From the NCBI GenBank assembly GCA_946414435.1, contig CAMKOM010000013.1, forward strand, positions 1 through 64,000: 64,000 nucleotides of DNA, written 5' to 3'. The notes under the pieces were generated by a model. The model did no database searches, was not told where the DNA came from, and saw only the letters and a program-made list of their open reading frames with translations. A program made the position numbers and the translations under genes. Positions 26,769-37,500 of this stretch are shown here, one piece after another. Every line of letters starts with the position of its first letter. Position 1 is the stretch's first letter. The stretch comes from an uncultured Bacteroidota bacterium. Its GTDB lineage: Bacteria > Bacteroidota > Bacteroidia > Bacteroidales > SZUA-534.

Positions 26769-29489
26769 TTATTTGCTGTTGCGGATTGTTGCCTGAGCGG
26801 CAGCCAAACGTGCGATTGGAACGCGGAACGGCGAGCAGCTCACGTAGTTCAAGCCCGATTTGTAGCAGAACTCAACTGAAGCTGGGTCACCGCCTTGCTC
26901 ACCGCAGATACCCACTTTCAGGTCTTTGCGTGTTGAGCGGCCGTGTTTTGTGGCCGAAGCAATCAGTTGGCCAACGCCGTCCTGGTCGATAGTCTGGAAC
27001 GGGTCGGCGGCCAACATCTTCTTGTCGATATAGGCAGGAACAAAGGCGCCAATGTCGTCGCGGCTGAAGCCGAAGGTCATCTGTGTCAGGTCGTTGGTAC
27101 CGAACGAGAAGAACTCGGCGTATTTTGCCATACGGTCGGCCAACAGAGCGGCGCGCGGAATCTCAATCATTGTACCGAACTTGAAGCCGATTTCCTTCAG
27201 GCCGAATTTCTTGCAAACTTCGGCGTAAACCTTGTCGACAATCTTGCGGGTGTATTCCAACTCGCTCATATCGCAGGTTACAGGAACCATAATCTCGGCG
27301 TGCGGGTCTTTGCCGTCTTTGATAAGCTCGGCAGCCGACTCAAAGATTGCACGTATCTGAGTTTCAGAAATTTCGGGATAGGTAACGCCCAGACGGACAC
27401 CACGGTGGCCCATCATCGGGTTCGACTCGTGCAGAGCCTCGCCGCGTTTGGCAACGGCAGCAGCCGAAATGCCCAGAGCGGCAGCCAACTCAGCCTGTTT
27501 CTCGGCACCTTGCGGAACAAACTCGTGCAACGGTGGGTCGAGCAGACGGAAGGTTACTGACAGACCGTCCATAGCCAGCAGGGTGGCCTTCATATCCTTC
27601 TTCATAAATGGGAACAGCTCGTCGAGAGCTTTGCGGCGCTCGTCGGCGTCGGCGCTCAAAATCATCTTGCGAAGCAGGAACAACGGCTCTTCAGAGTTTT
27701 TGCCATAGAACATATGCTCGGTGCGGAACAGACCAATGCCCTCTGCGCCAAACTCGCGTGCAATGCGAGCGTCGTCTGGGTTGTCGGCGTTGGTGCGGAC
27801 ACCCATCTTGCGGTTTTTGTCAACCAAGCCCATAAACTCTTGGAAGCGCGGGTTCTCCGAGGCGTCCATCAGTTTCAGCTCGCCCATATAGGCGTTGCCC
27901 TTGGTTCCGTTCAAAGTGAGAGTTGCACCCTCTTTGAATTCAATGTCGGTGCCAATGATTTTGGCAGTCTTGTTAGCCACATCAACGTGCAGAGCACCTG
28001 CACCAACAATGCAGCATTTGCCCCAGCCGCGGGCAACCAGAGCGGCGTGCGACGTCATACCACCACGTGCGGTGAGAACACCGTCGGCAGCGCGCATACC
28101 CTCAACATCCTCGGGGTTGGTTTCCTCACGGACAAGAATAACCTTCTCGCCCTTCTTCTGCCAAGCAACAGCGTCTTCAGCAGTGAAGACAACCTTGCCC
28201 ACAGCGGCGCCAGGACCAGCAGGCAGACCTTTAACGATAGGTTTAACACGTTTCTCTTCCGAAGGATTCAGAATCGGGTGAAGCAGCTCGTCAAGTTGAG
28301 TCGGGTCAACACGCAGAACGGCGGTCTTCTCGTCAATCAAACCTTCGTGAAGCATATCCATTGCCATATTCAGAGCGGCAGTACCAGTGCGTTTTCCGAC
28401 GCGGCACTGCAGCATAAACAGTTTGCCTTCCTGAATGGTGAACTCAATGTCGAGCATATCGTGGAACGATTTCTCGAGAATGTTGCGAATCTCAACCAAC
28501 TCTTTGTATGTCTGCGGCATAGCCTCCTGCATACTTTTCAGGTGTTGGTTCTGCTCGTTCTTGGTCTCGTCGTTGAGCGGGTTCGGTGTGCGGATACCTG
28601 CCACAACGTCCTCGCCCTGAGCATTGATAAGCCACTCACCGTAGAACAGGTTCTCGCCAGTGGCGGGGTTGCGGGTGAATGCAACGCCAGTGGCCGAAGT
28701 GTCGCCCATATTGCCGAACACCATCGACTGAACGTTAACGGCTGTACCCCAGTCGTCAGGAATGCCCTCAATGCGGCGGTACGAAACGGCTTTCTTACCA
28801 TTCCAGCTCTTGAACACGGCTTTGATACCGCCCATCAGCTGCTCTTTAGCGTCGTCGGGGAACTCTTTGCCCAAAACAGCTTTGATTTTCTTCTTGAACT
28901 CGTCGGCCAGGAATTTCAAATCGTTGGCGCTCAGGTCGGTATCCGAAGCGTAGCCTTTCTGTTTCTTGTAGTCGTCGAGCATATCGTCGAGTTGCTTGCG
29001 AATGTTGAAGTCCAAGCCTTCAGCTTTCTCCATCACAACGTCGGCGTACATCATAATCAGACGGCGGTACGAGTCCCAAACAAAGCGCTCGTTGCCTGTC
29101 TTTTTGATAAGTCCGGGGATTGTAGCCGAGCAGACACCAATGTTGAGCACGGTGTCCATCATACCCGGCATTGAAGCGCGTGCACCCGAGCGGCACGAAA
29201 CCAGAAGTGCGTTTTCCGGGTCGCCATATTTCTTGCCCATAATGGCCTCAGTCTCGGCCATTGCTTTCCAAACATCAGCCTCAAGCTCGGCCGGAAGTTC
29301 GCAGTTGTTTTCGTAATACTCGGTGCAAACTTCTGTTGTGATGGTAAAACCTGCGGGAACCGGCAGTCCCAAAAGACACATTTCTGCCAGGTTGGCACCC
29401 TTGCCTCCTAGCAGATTACGCATGTCTGCTTTGCCTTCGGCTTTCTTGTTGCCGAATGTGTAAACACGTTTTTTCTGTGACATAGTCAT
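26769..29489 (-). CDS. ppdK: Pyruvate, phosphate dikinase
   Basis: KRVYTFGNKKAEGKADMRNLLGGKGANLAEMCLLGLPVPAGFTITTEVC; GGMTSHAALVARGWGKCC; C-terminal SFGTNDLTQMTFGFSRDDI and GICGEQGGDPASVEF. Confidence 0.97.
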   Translation of the reverse strand: MTMSQKKRVYTFGNKKAEGKADMRNLLGGKGANLAEMCLLGLPVPAGFTITTEVCTEYYENNCELPAELEADVWKAMAETEAIMGKKYGDPENALLVSCRSGARASMPGMMDTVLNIGVCSATIPGLIKKTGNERFVWDSYRRLIMMYADVVMEKAEGLDFNIRKQLDDMLDDYKKQKGYASDTDLSANDLKFLADEFKKKIKAVLGKEFPDDAKEQLMGGIKAVFKSWNGKKAVSYRRIEGIPDDWGTAVNVQSMVFGNMGDTSATGVAFTRNPATGENLFYGEWLINAQGEDVVAGIRTPNPLNDETKNEQNQHLKSMQEAMPQTYKELVEIRNILEKSFHDMLDIEFTIQEGKLFMLQCRVGKRTGTAALNMAMDMLHEGLIDEKTAVLRVDPTQLDELLHPILNPSEEKRVKPIVKGLPAGPGAAVGKVVFTAEDAVAWQKKGEKVILVREETNPEDVEGMRAADGVLTARGGMTSHAALVARGWGKCCIVGAGALHVDVANKTAKIIGTDIEFKEGATLTLNGTKGNAYMGELKLMDASENPRFQEFMGLVDKNRKMGVRTNADNPDDARIAREFGAEGIGLFRTEHMFYGKNSEEPLFLLRKMILSADADERRKALDELFPFMKKDMKATLLAMDGLSVTFRLLDPPLHEFVPQGAEKQAELAAALGISAAAVAKRGEALHESNPMMGHRGVRLGVTYPEISETQIRAIFESAAELIKDGKDPHAEIMVPVTCDMSELEYTRKIVDKVYAEVCKKFGLKEIGFKFGTMIEIPRAALLADRMAKYAEFFSFGTNDLTQMTFGFSRDDIGAFVPAYIDKKMLAADPFQTIDQDGVGQLIASATKHGRSTRKDLKVGICGEQGGDPASVEFCYKSGLNYVSCSPFRVPIARLAAAQATIRNSK

Positions 29490-29532
29490 TAATTATTGAT
29501 AAGTGAATAGTACTTCAAATCTGTTTTAACAC

Positions 29533-29611
29533 ACAATGCCGACACTGATGTCGGCCTTGCTGTTTTTCTATTATAAAAAAGAATGCCGGCAAACTTTGTC
29601 GGCATTCTTAT
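29533..29611 (-). terminator. Two consecutive terminator-like hairpins
   Basis: GCCGAC-actgat-GTCGGC followed by a T-run on plus, and AAGAATGCCG...CGGCATTCTT next to the TonB gene stop. Confidence 0.6.
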
Positions 29612-29623
29612 CCTATTATTCTC

Positions 29624-30304
29624 CTAATTCAACTGGAAGTTGATTGGCACTGTGTATGAAACGCGCACCGGTTTTCCTCGCTGCGAACCAGGTTTCCATT
29701 TCGGAAGACCTTGCACCACGCGGATGGCTTCTTTGTCAAGTGCCGGGTCAACACCACGGGCAATCTTCACATCCTGAACCTCGCCTTTCTGATTGATTAC
29801 GAACTGAACGAACACTTTACCAGAAAGTCCGTTTTCCTTTGCAATCTCAGGATATTTCACGTTCTGAGCAATATATGTGCGCAGAGCAACATCACCACCT
29901 GGGAATTCGGGCATATTCTCAACAATGAAGAATACTTCGGCTTCCTCTTCCTCCTCTTCCTCTGCCATCTCGACAATAGCGACCTCAGTGTCTTGGTCTG
30001 CCTCAACGTCAGCAATGTCAAGCTCGTCATCAATCTCAACATCATCCTCAACAATGTTGATTACCTCGGCAATTTTTGGCACCTCCGGCGGGGGCGGCGG
30101 GGTTATCTCCTGTTGACGGGTGATTGGAATGATTTCCTCTTCGGCATCCACTTCTTCAAGTTCACCGAAACCAGCGGTATTCTTCTCGTGAACAGTATAG
30201 CTGAACGCACCAAGCACAACGCCGAGCGCAACTACAAATCCCACTTCGAGAAACAATCCGCTATATCGCCTCAAATCGGCTTTTGGATTCTTTTTAAGTT
30301 CCAT
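29624..30304 (-). CDS. Energy transducer TonB (paralog 1)
   Basis: Single N-terminal TM, PPPPPE; C-terminal FPGGDVALRTYIAQNVKYPEIAKENGLSGKVFVQFVINQKGEVQDVKIARGVDPALDKEAIRVVQGLPKWKPGSQRGKPVRVSYTVPINF. Confidence 0.93.
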   Translation of the reverse strand: MELKKNPKADLRRYSGLFLEVGFVVALGVVLGAFSYTVHEKNTAGFGELEEVDAEEEIIPITRQQEITPPPPPEVPKIAEVINIVEDDVEIDDELDIADVEADQDTEVAIVEMAEEEEEEEAEVFFIVENMPEFPGGDVALRTYIAQNVKYPEIAKENGLSGKVFVQFVINQKGEVQDVKIARGVDPALDKEAIRVVQGLPKWKPGSQRGKPVRVSYTVPINFQLN

Positions 30305-30448
30305 AGTGTTTATTATTAGTATAAGTTTTTTCAGCCGCTAAAAGTAGAACTTTTATTAAATATGTCAAAACAAAAAAACTTTTTTGACGGCAAATTCTCA
30401 AAAGCCACAAGCCTGTAATAAACAATGGTACAAATGGAGGAAACTATA

Positions 30449-30484
30449 AAAAGAATGCCGGTCGAAACGCCGGCATTCTTTATT
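30449..30484 (-). terminator. Intrinsic terminator of TonB paralog 2
   Basis: AAAGAATGCCGG-tcgaaacg-CCGGCATTCTTT. Confidence 0.82.
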
Positions 30485-30491
30485 TTCATTA

Positions 30492-31169
30492 TCAATTGAG
30501 TTTGAAATTGATTGGCACTGTGTAAGACACACGCACTGGCTTGCCTCGCTGCACACCAGGCTTCCATTTAGGTAAGCTTTGAATCACACGAAGAGCCTCT
30601 TTGTCAAGAACGGCATCAATACCACGTGCGATACTGGCATTTTCAACTTCTCCTCTTTTGTTGATTACAAATTGTATATACACCTTGCCTTGAAGACCAT
30701 TATCCCTTGCAACTTCGGGATATTGCACATGGCTGGCAATATATTTCTGCAACGCCGCCTCACCACCTGGAAATTCCGGCCTTACTTCAGCCAACGCGAA
30801 AGGAACTTCTTCTTCCTCCTCTTCCTCTTCTCCCGATCTTTCGACAATGGCAATCATGCTTTCCTGTGTTGCCTCAACGTCTTCAATCTCGAAATCCTCA
30901 TCCAAATCGGAATCACTTTCGATGATTGTGATAACCTCAGCAACTTTTGGTGGTGCCGGAGGTGGAGTCACTGGCATCGAACGGGTGATAGGAATCATCA
31001 CGTCCTCGATGTCAAAGTTGTCGATGTCGCCAAAAACCATACGGTTTCGCTCATGACTGGCGTAGTTGAACGATGCCAAAACAATGCCCAACGCAACTGC
31101 CAATCCTACTTCAAAGAACAGTCCGGCATATTGCCGTAAGTCTGCTCGGGGATTTTTCTTGAGTTCCAT
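30492..31169 (-). CDS. Energy transducer TonB (paralog 2)
   Basis: Same architecture; MELKKNPRADLRQYAGLFFEVGLAVALGIVLASF and ...PKWKPGVQRGKPVRVSYTVPINFKLN. Confidence 0.93.
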   Translation of the reverse strand: MELKKNPRADLRQYAGLFFEVGLAVALGIVLASFNYASHERNRMVFGDIDNFDIEDVMIPITRSMPVTPPPAPPKVAEVITIIESDSDLDEDFEIEDVEATQESMIAIVERSGEEEEEEEEVPFALAEVRPEFPGGEAALQKYIASHVQYPEVARDNGLQGKVYIQFVINKRGEVENASIARGIDAVLDKEALRVIQSLPKWKPGVQRGKPVRVSYTVPINFKLN

Positions 31170-31444
31170 AGTGGTATGTTTTAAAATTCACCATTAAAGA
31201 TAAAATATTCATTTTACAAAAGCAACAACCTGATTAAAAAAACCTTCCACGAACGCATAAAACAAAACAATCAGCATTCTTCTTCAGCAAATGACAATAT
31301 GGCATTAATTATATGGTGTAATACGCAAACAATTTAAAAACACCGTTCAAAAAAAATAGCCCGGTTAAAATGAAGATTTACAATCGACACAGCGAAAATC
31401 GCATCGCCCAAAGCCAAAATCTTTGCACAAACGCTCTTTTCCTC

Positions 31445-31474
31445 TTGCTTTTCCCGTATAGAGTGCTAACTTTG
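31445..31474 (+). promoter_or_regulatory. Bacteroidota-type housekeeping promoter
   Basis: TTG (31445-31447) - exactly 19 nt - TAACTTTG (31467-31474), upstream of ATG at 31553. Confidence 0.65.
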
Positions 31475-31552
31475 ATATACCCTGATTTTAGGGTTTAACG
31501 AATCGATTTTAGGCGATTTTAAACGGAAAACTAAACACTAAATACTACGCTT

Positions 31553-33067
31553 ATGTATAACCAGCAAGAATTGGCATCAATCAAGGCTCACAATCTTGAG
31601 CCACGTGATGTGGACGAGCAAATCAGACGATTTGCAAAAGGATTCAACCCACTTGAGATAGTGGCAGCAGCAACGGCCAAAAACGGCATCAAATGCCTGT
31701 CAGAAGCGCGATTGCTCGAGTACGTTAAACTATTTGAGGCGTCGGGTGCGAGGAAACTGAAATTTGTTCCGGCATCGGGCGCCGCGTCGCGAATGTTCAA
31801 GAAGCTGTTCGAGGCAATGGACGCGTACAAGGGCCCGCAAGATTACGATAAAGCTATGAGCGACAAGGCTATAGCCGATTTAGTGAACAATATCACAAAG
31901 TTCGCTTTTTATAACGACTTACAAGAGGTTCTGAAAGGACAGGGAACCAGCGTTGAGGATGTGATTAAAAATAAGCAACTCGACGTTCTTTTGAAGGCCA
32001 TCTTAACCGATAAAGGTTTGAATTATGGCAAGTTACCCAAAGGTCTGCTTAAATTTCACAAGACTGACGACGGTAGCATCACACCATTCGAAGAGCACCT
32101 AAAAGAGGGAGCCGCATACGCATCGACAAACGGCACTGCAACTCTGCACTTCACCGTTTCTGAAGCTCATAAAGAGTTGTTCGAGAAGAAGTTGGAAGAA
32201 GTTCTTCCGCTTTACGCCAAGAAATACAAATGCAAATACAACATTACATTCAGCACGCAGCGGCCCGAAACCGACACTGTGGCTGTCGATGAGAACAACA
32301 AGCCTGTTCACACCCCCGACGGTGGTTTGGTTTTCCGCCCGGGCGGACACGGCGCGCTCATCGCCAATTTGAGCCAGATTGACGCCGACATCATCTTCAT
32401 CAAAAACATCGACAACGTGGTGCAGGAACGTCAAAACGCTGATACCTTGCTATATAAGAAGGCTATAGCGGGTATGCTGCTATCGAATCAGGCCAAAGTG
32501 TTCGAGTATCTGCGCAAACTCGACGAAAACCCGACTGAGGCGTTAATGATTGAGGTTGAAGCGTTTGTGAAGACGAAGTTGGCCATTCTGCCACCAGCCG
32601 AATTTCCGCTTTACTCTGAAAATCAGAAACTTGATTTTCTGCGTAACAAGTTGAACCGTCCCATCCGCGTGTGCGGAATGGTGGTGAACGAGGGCGAGCC
32701 AGGCGGCGGCCCATATTGGGTAAAAGGTGCCGACGGCTCTATCCAACTGCAAATTCTTGAAAGCACGCAAATTCCCGACAACAAGAAGGATATAATGGCT
32801 CAGGCCACACATTTCAACCCTGTTGATTTGGTGTGCTCAACGGTTGATTACAAAGGCGCGAAATTCGATTTGCCTATGTTTGTCGACCCGCAAACGGGCT
32901 TCATCAGCAGTAAGAGCATCGAAGGCAAAACCGTGCGCGCGCTTGAGTTGCCAGGCCTTTGGAACGGTGCAATGAGCGACTGGATTACCTTGTTTGTCGA
33001 GGTTCCGGCCAGCACGTTCAACCCTGTGAAAACGGTGAACGATTTGCTACGTCCGGCTCATCAATAA
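31553..33067 (+). CDS. DUF4301 domain-containing protein
   Basis: FNPLEIVAAATAKNGIKCLSE...KFVPASGAASRMFKKLFEAM...RPGGHGALIANLSQIDADIIFIKNIDNVV. Confidence 0.85.
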   Translation: MYNQQELASIKAHNLEPRDVDEQIRRFAKGFNPLEIVAAATAKNGIKCLSEARLLEYVKLFEASGARKLKFVPASGAASRMFKKLFEAMDAYKGPQDYDKAMSDKAIADLVNNITKFAFYNDLQEVLKGQGTSVEDVIKNKQLDVLLKAILTDKGLNYGKLPKGLLKFHKTDDGSITPFEEHLKEGAAYASTNGTATLHFTVSEAHKELFEKKLEEVLPLYAKKYKCKYNITFSTQRPETDTVAVDENNKPVHTPDGGLVFRPGGHGALIANLSQIDADIIFIKNIDNVVQERQNADTLLYKKAIAGMLLSNQAKVFEYLRKLDENPTEALMIEVEAFVKTKLAILPPAEFPLYSENQKLDFLRNKLNRPIRVCGMVVNEGEPGGGPYWVKGADGSIQLQILESTQIPDNKKDIMAQATHFNPVDLVCSTVDYKGAKFDLPMFVDPQTGFISSKSIEGKTVRALELPGLWNGAMSDWITLFVEVPASTFNPVKTVNDLLRPAHQ

Positions 33068-33133
33068 TTTGATTATTAGGAATCGAGGAAAGAGGTGCCA
33101 AGATTTGACACCTCTTTTTTTATTCTGACTTTA

Positions 33134-33514
33134 TTATTTTTTCCGCATATCGGTCCGCTGAGGACTACCATCGGCAGCACTCAGGTTTTCTGTCTCATAT
33201 TTAGTGAGAATTTCAATAACCTTGTTGTATATCTTCTCATACTCATCGATATGACGACTGTAATACATCATAGTGTTATCGAATTGTTTATGGGTGATGT
33301 TGTATTTTTGGAATACGAAGTTATAAGCCCCCTCGATGCTCTCCCGATCACGGTCGATGCGACTGCCGGTGTATGACAGATATCCATCGGTGATGTGGAT
33401 ATCGACTAGCATATCAACAAGTATATCTTTCTTAATCTCAGGACGCTCCCCATCCTCGTGCGAACACGACAACAGCGCAAATAAAAAAAACACAAACAAC
33501 CAGAAATGTCTCAT
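33134..33514 (-). CDS. DUF4296 domain-containing lipoprotein
   Basis: MRHFWLFVFFLFALLSCSHEDGERPEIKKDILVDMLVDIHITDGYLSY. Confidence 0.75.
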   Translation of the reverse strand: MRHFWLFVFFLFALLSCSHEDGERPEIKKDILVDMLVDIHITDGYLSYTGSRIDRDRESIEGAYNFVFQKYNITHKQFDNTMMYYSRHIDEYEKIYNKVIEILTKYETENLSAADGSPQRTDMRKK

Positions 33515-33531
33515 TGTGAAGCTTATTAAAA

Positions 33532-33558
33532 AAGGCCGCCGTTTTTTGCGGCGGCCTT
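33532..33558 (-). terminator. Intrinsic terminator of porP/sprF-like gene
   Basis: AAGGCCGCCG-ttttttg-CGGCGGCCTT. Confidence 0.72.
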
Positions 33559-33565
33559 ATTGGGG

Positions 33566-34519
33566 TTATCTGATTTTACGTTTCGATTTCGACTTCCGGA
33601 TATCCTCAAACTTGACACCAAGCATGATTTCGTGCGAACCATAGCTTGACGTACTCAATTTAGATATCGTCAAATCGTAAGAGTAACCAATGTTAATCAT
33701 ATCGTTGTAGTTGTAGCCTACGAACACTATCACAGCCTCAGGATTCTTGAAGTTGTAGCGGAAGCCGAGACCGCCCCAAACCATCTTCTGATAGATGACG
33801 CGGCAGTTGATATCGGTCATGAAATCGTAGTGCGGTACAGTCTTGATAAGGATTGACGGCTCAAGGTCGAAGTTACGGTCAATGTTGTACTTGTAACCGC
33901 CCTGGATGTAGAAGTGCGGTTTCACACGACCGTCTTTAACGATATAGTCGCCATCGTACTTGTCGAGCAACGACATATTGTTGAAGAACAAGTGGTTGAA
34001 CGATATTCCCGCATAGTATTGCGATGTATAGAGATATACACCGAGCGAACCGTCGGGATACACTTTCTTGTAAACCGTGTTTTGAAAACCATTCTCACCC
34101 TCGTTGAGCTGCACATTGATATCTGACAAATCGACCTTTTGTTGGACAACACCCAAGAACAAACCTGCCGAGATGCGAATATCACCCGTAATACGCAGGT
34201 TGTAGCTGTAAGAGCCGTAGGCACCCATATTGCCGATTGGTCCGGTTACATCGTTGAAGATGTAGCCACCATAGCCCATAGGCATCACTTTGTGCGGGCC
34301 GTAGCCACCGAGCATATAGGTTTGCGGAGCGTCTTTCACACCGGCAAACTGATAGCGATAGTTTGTCTTAATCTGCCAATAGTCGCTTGTACCGCCGATT
34401 GCAGGGTTCAGCGCATACTCGTTGAACATGTACTGCGAGAATTGCGGCAGTAACTGTGCCTTGGCACTCGGAGCTGCGAGTAGAGCTCCTGCAAATACGG
34501 TTAAAATAATCCTTTTCAT
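33566..34519 (-). CDS. PorP/SprF family type IX secretion-associated outer membrane protein
   Basis: AQLLPQFSQYMFNEYALNPAIGGTSDYWQIKTNYRYQFAGVKDAPQTYMLGGYGP...GYSYDLTISKLSTSSYGSHEIMLGVKF. Confidence 0.95.
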   Translation of the reverse strand: MKRIILTVFAGALLAAPSAKAQLLPQFSQYMFNEYALNPAIGGTSDYWQIKTNYRYQFAGVKDAPQTYMLGGYGPHKVMPMGYGGYIFNDVTGPIGNMGAYGSYSYNLRITGDIRISAGLFLGVVQQKVDLSDINVQLNEGENGFQNTVYKKVYPDGSLGVYLYTSQYYAGISFNHLFFNNMSLLDKYDGDYIVKDGRVKPHFYIQGGYKYNIDRNFDLEPSILIKTVPHYDFMTDINCRVIYQKMVWGGLGFRYNFKNPEAVIVFVGYNYNDMINIGYSYDLTISKLSTSSYGSHEIMLGVKFEDIRKSKSKRKIR

Positions 34520-34526
34520 AGCTGTA

Positions 34527-37500
34527 TTACCTTATAACTGTAACAGGTCCTGTAACTTTCTTTCCTCCAAGAATACCATCGCTGCATTGGATAACGTAGT
34601 AGTAGGTACCCGATGGAACCGGTTTGTTCTTCTCATTGCGTCCATTCCATTGATTGGCATCAGAATACTCTTTTCCAGTACCCGAATATTGCCATACGCG
34701 GCCACCCCAACGGTTGAACACATAGATTGTGACTTTATCGTACGCTGCAAGACCATCAATTCTCCAAGTCTCATTATACTCGTCGCCATTTGGCGTGAAC
34801 ACATCGGCCGGATGGATTCCACTTATCGAGTTAATCTTGACACTATCGTAGTAGTAGCAGACAAGATTGCTAACTGAGTAAAGTGAATCGTTGTACTCAA
34901 CTTCGGCTTCAAATGCCACGCTGTCGCGAACTTTGGCGTAGAGTTTGCCGAACGACTGAGCCACTATCGGGTTGTCGTTTTGGGTCGACTCGTAACGCAG
35001 GCCTGAGCCTTCACCATTGAGTTTGTCGGCCGGTGCCCAATCCCATGACCAAGCATTTTCAGAGAATACAAACATGTTGTCGAACTCAAATTGCAGCTGG
35101 TTGGCTTCAAGTGTGAGCAATCCGCCTTCCGGAACCTCGTATTCGCCAGCGATAAAGAGTTCATCGCTTGTTGCATCATCCATTGATACCACTGCACTCA
35201 ACTTCTCTGTCGGACGCATTGCAATAGCTACTATCGAGTCGATTGCCACGCACTGATTGTCGGCGATCTCGAAGTAGTAGTTGGTTGCGCCACCGTATGG
35301 CAGGAAGTTATCGGCCCAAGCCTCAGTGTTGCTTACGCTACCAGTAGCGAACAATACCACCTTGTTTCCTCGGATGTCCTCACCGTAGTTGTAAGTCGGT
35401 TTCTGAACAGGAGCCGGAGCTACTGTAGTTGTATCTGTATCAACAGTCGGTGTGCTATCGGCAACAGTTGTTGAATCGGCACGATAGTAGATTCCGCGGT
35501 TAAACCTGTAGGCAATGGCTGAGTCAGCAACATTAGTAGTTGTGTCAGCAGACGGTGCAGGCTGTGGTTCAACTGTCTGGCCGTAGTTCTCAACATTTTC
35601 GTCATAGAGTGCATAGAACTTGTAGCTGCTGAACGGCACTTGCGATTTCACTTTAGCTGTCAACTCATCGTCCGGGCAGGCAAAGAGTAATTTCTCGCCA
35701 TTATTAAATGTAGCCTCAGCCAACAAATCACTCTTAGTACCAAGTTCGTGTTCGAGCATTACCGGGCAATCCATATCTGCTCCAAATCCAACAGTAATGG
35801 TGTGTGGTCCTGCAGTAACACCTACAAACATTTTTCCAGTATCTTTATCTTTAATAGCCGTAGCCTCTCGATCATCAATTTTGTAATAGAGGGTTTCACT
35901 ACTTACAAGAGACGAAGATACTTGATACTCTGGGTTCTGTTGCACATAATTAACATCTATCCAACTTGTCGAAATTTTTCCGACACCTCCTACTAATTCG
36001 TAGTCATGGCATTTTGTAGGTTCATCTGAAATATTATCCTCAATAAATATGATTCTCGGACGAGAAGAATAAACTTTCAAATCGATAGTGTCACTAGCAC
36101 AACCTCTAGAATCGTATGCCAAAACATTGTAAGCACCCGCTGGCAGTAAACCACTCATAGTTATATTCGATTTTTGTGTTGTCGAATCGAAGTATACACT
36201 ACCATCCTCAGCCATAAAATGGAATCTAACAATTGATCCTGTCCTACCTTTAATTGTGTCAATTGCAATCTCTGCATCCGAGGTATTGTAGCAACTGCTT
36301 GCGACTGTGTTCTTTATAGAAAGGTTGATCTTTTCTGGTTGAACGACCTCAATAGAATCAATCCTTACACAATTTTTGGCATCAGTAACTTTTACAGTGT
36401 AGACTTTTGCTGGAACACCAACTATCGAATCAATTGTTTCTGAACGGTCAATCCATTCATAATCAAATCCTCCATTCAAACTTGTTGCATTCACTTTAAC
36501 CTTTCCACTGCTTTCACCATAGCAACGAACATCCTCTGCAGTGAGTGATATGTTAAACTCTGACAAATCAGGAACCTCAACAACTGTCTTATAACCACAT
36601 CCATTTACATCTCGAACATATAAATTATAAGAGTCTGCTTTTAATCCTACTATTTTAACAATGCCGTTGTTCGTCATTTTAACAGAATCACTAGTCCATG
36701 CTTCATTGCTGAATGTGTAGGTAAACGGAGCTGTTCCTCCTATTGTACCTGCAACTATAGAACCAATAGATTCATAACATGGCGTTCCAATTGCATCGTA
36801 ATCTGCCACAATACTATCAGTTGGCTGTGTAACAAAGATAGAATCTGACACCCACACAGTACCATTACGCTGTGATACGTTGAATCTGTACCATCCTGAT
36901 GACAGATTGGTGATAAGCGGAGATGTAGCAACAGAGTCAGCTGGCCATTTTGAACTAGTCCACTTATAATTATATGGTTCATAATAACCTCCTACACCTT
37001 CAATTTCTATTGAGCCTTCATTTCCTCCATAGCATATAGCTCCGATTACTTGAACGGCTTTCCAACTCAACGGACGGTGCTCAATTTGTATAAGAGTATC
37101 AATAGCGCAACCATCAGGATTGTTATCCTCAACATGCAACATATAATAGCCCTCGCAAAGTCTATCTATGACATTAGGTTCACCTTCCACAGCCGCAATC
37201 GGATTGCCGCTTGCATCGGCCCAAGTGTAGGTATAACCCGGCACACCGTCCTTGCCCGTTGCTGTAATTGCACCATTGCAGCTACCTGAAGTGCTCAAAT
37301 CAGGATCGCGTTGAATAACCACTTTCAATGCACGGTCATCGCTGAGTTTGAATGTATCAACTTTGCTACATCCATTAGCTATGCTCTTAACACGTACTGT
37401 ATTAAGGCCATTGCACAATGTGTAGTTCTTATCCTCATTGGTTTGAACACCATTCCATGTGAACAACAAGTTTGAATGATCATAAATGTTGTCATCGTCA

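Noticed and set aside
27714-29174. 486-aa plus-strand ORF
   Set aside because: Lies entirely antisense to ppdK, whose minus frame has full pyruvate phosphate dikinase motifs; mirror-frame artefact of high-GC3 coding DNA.
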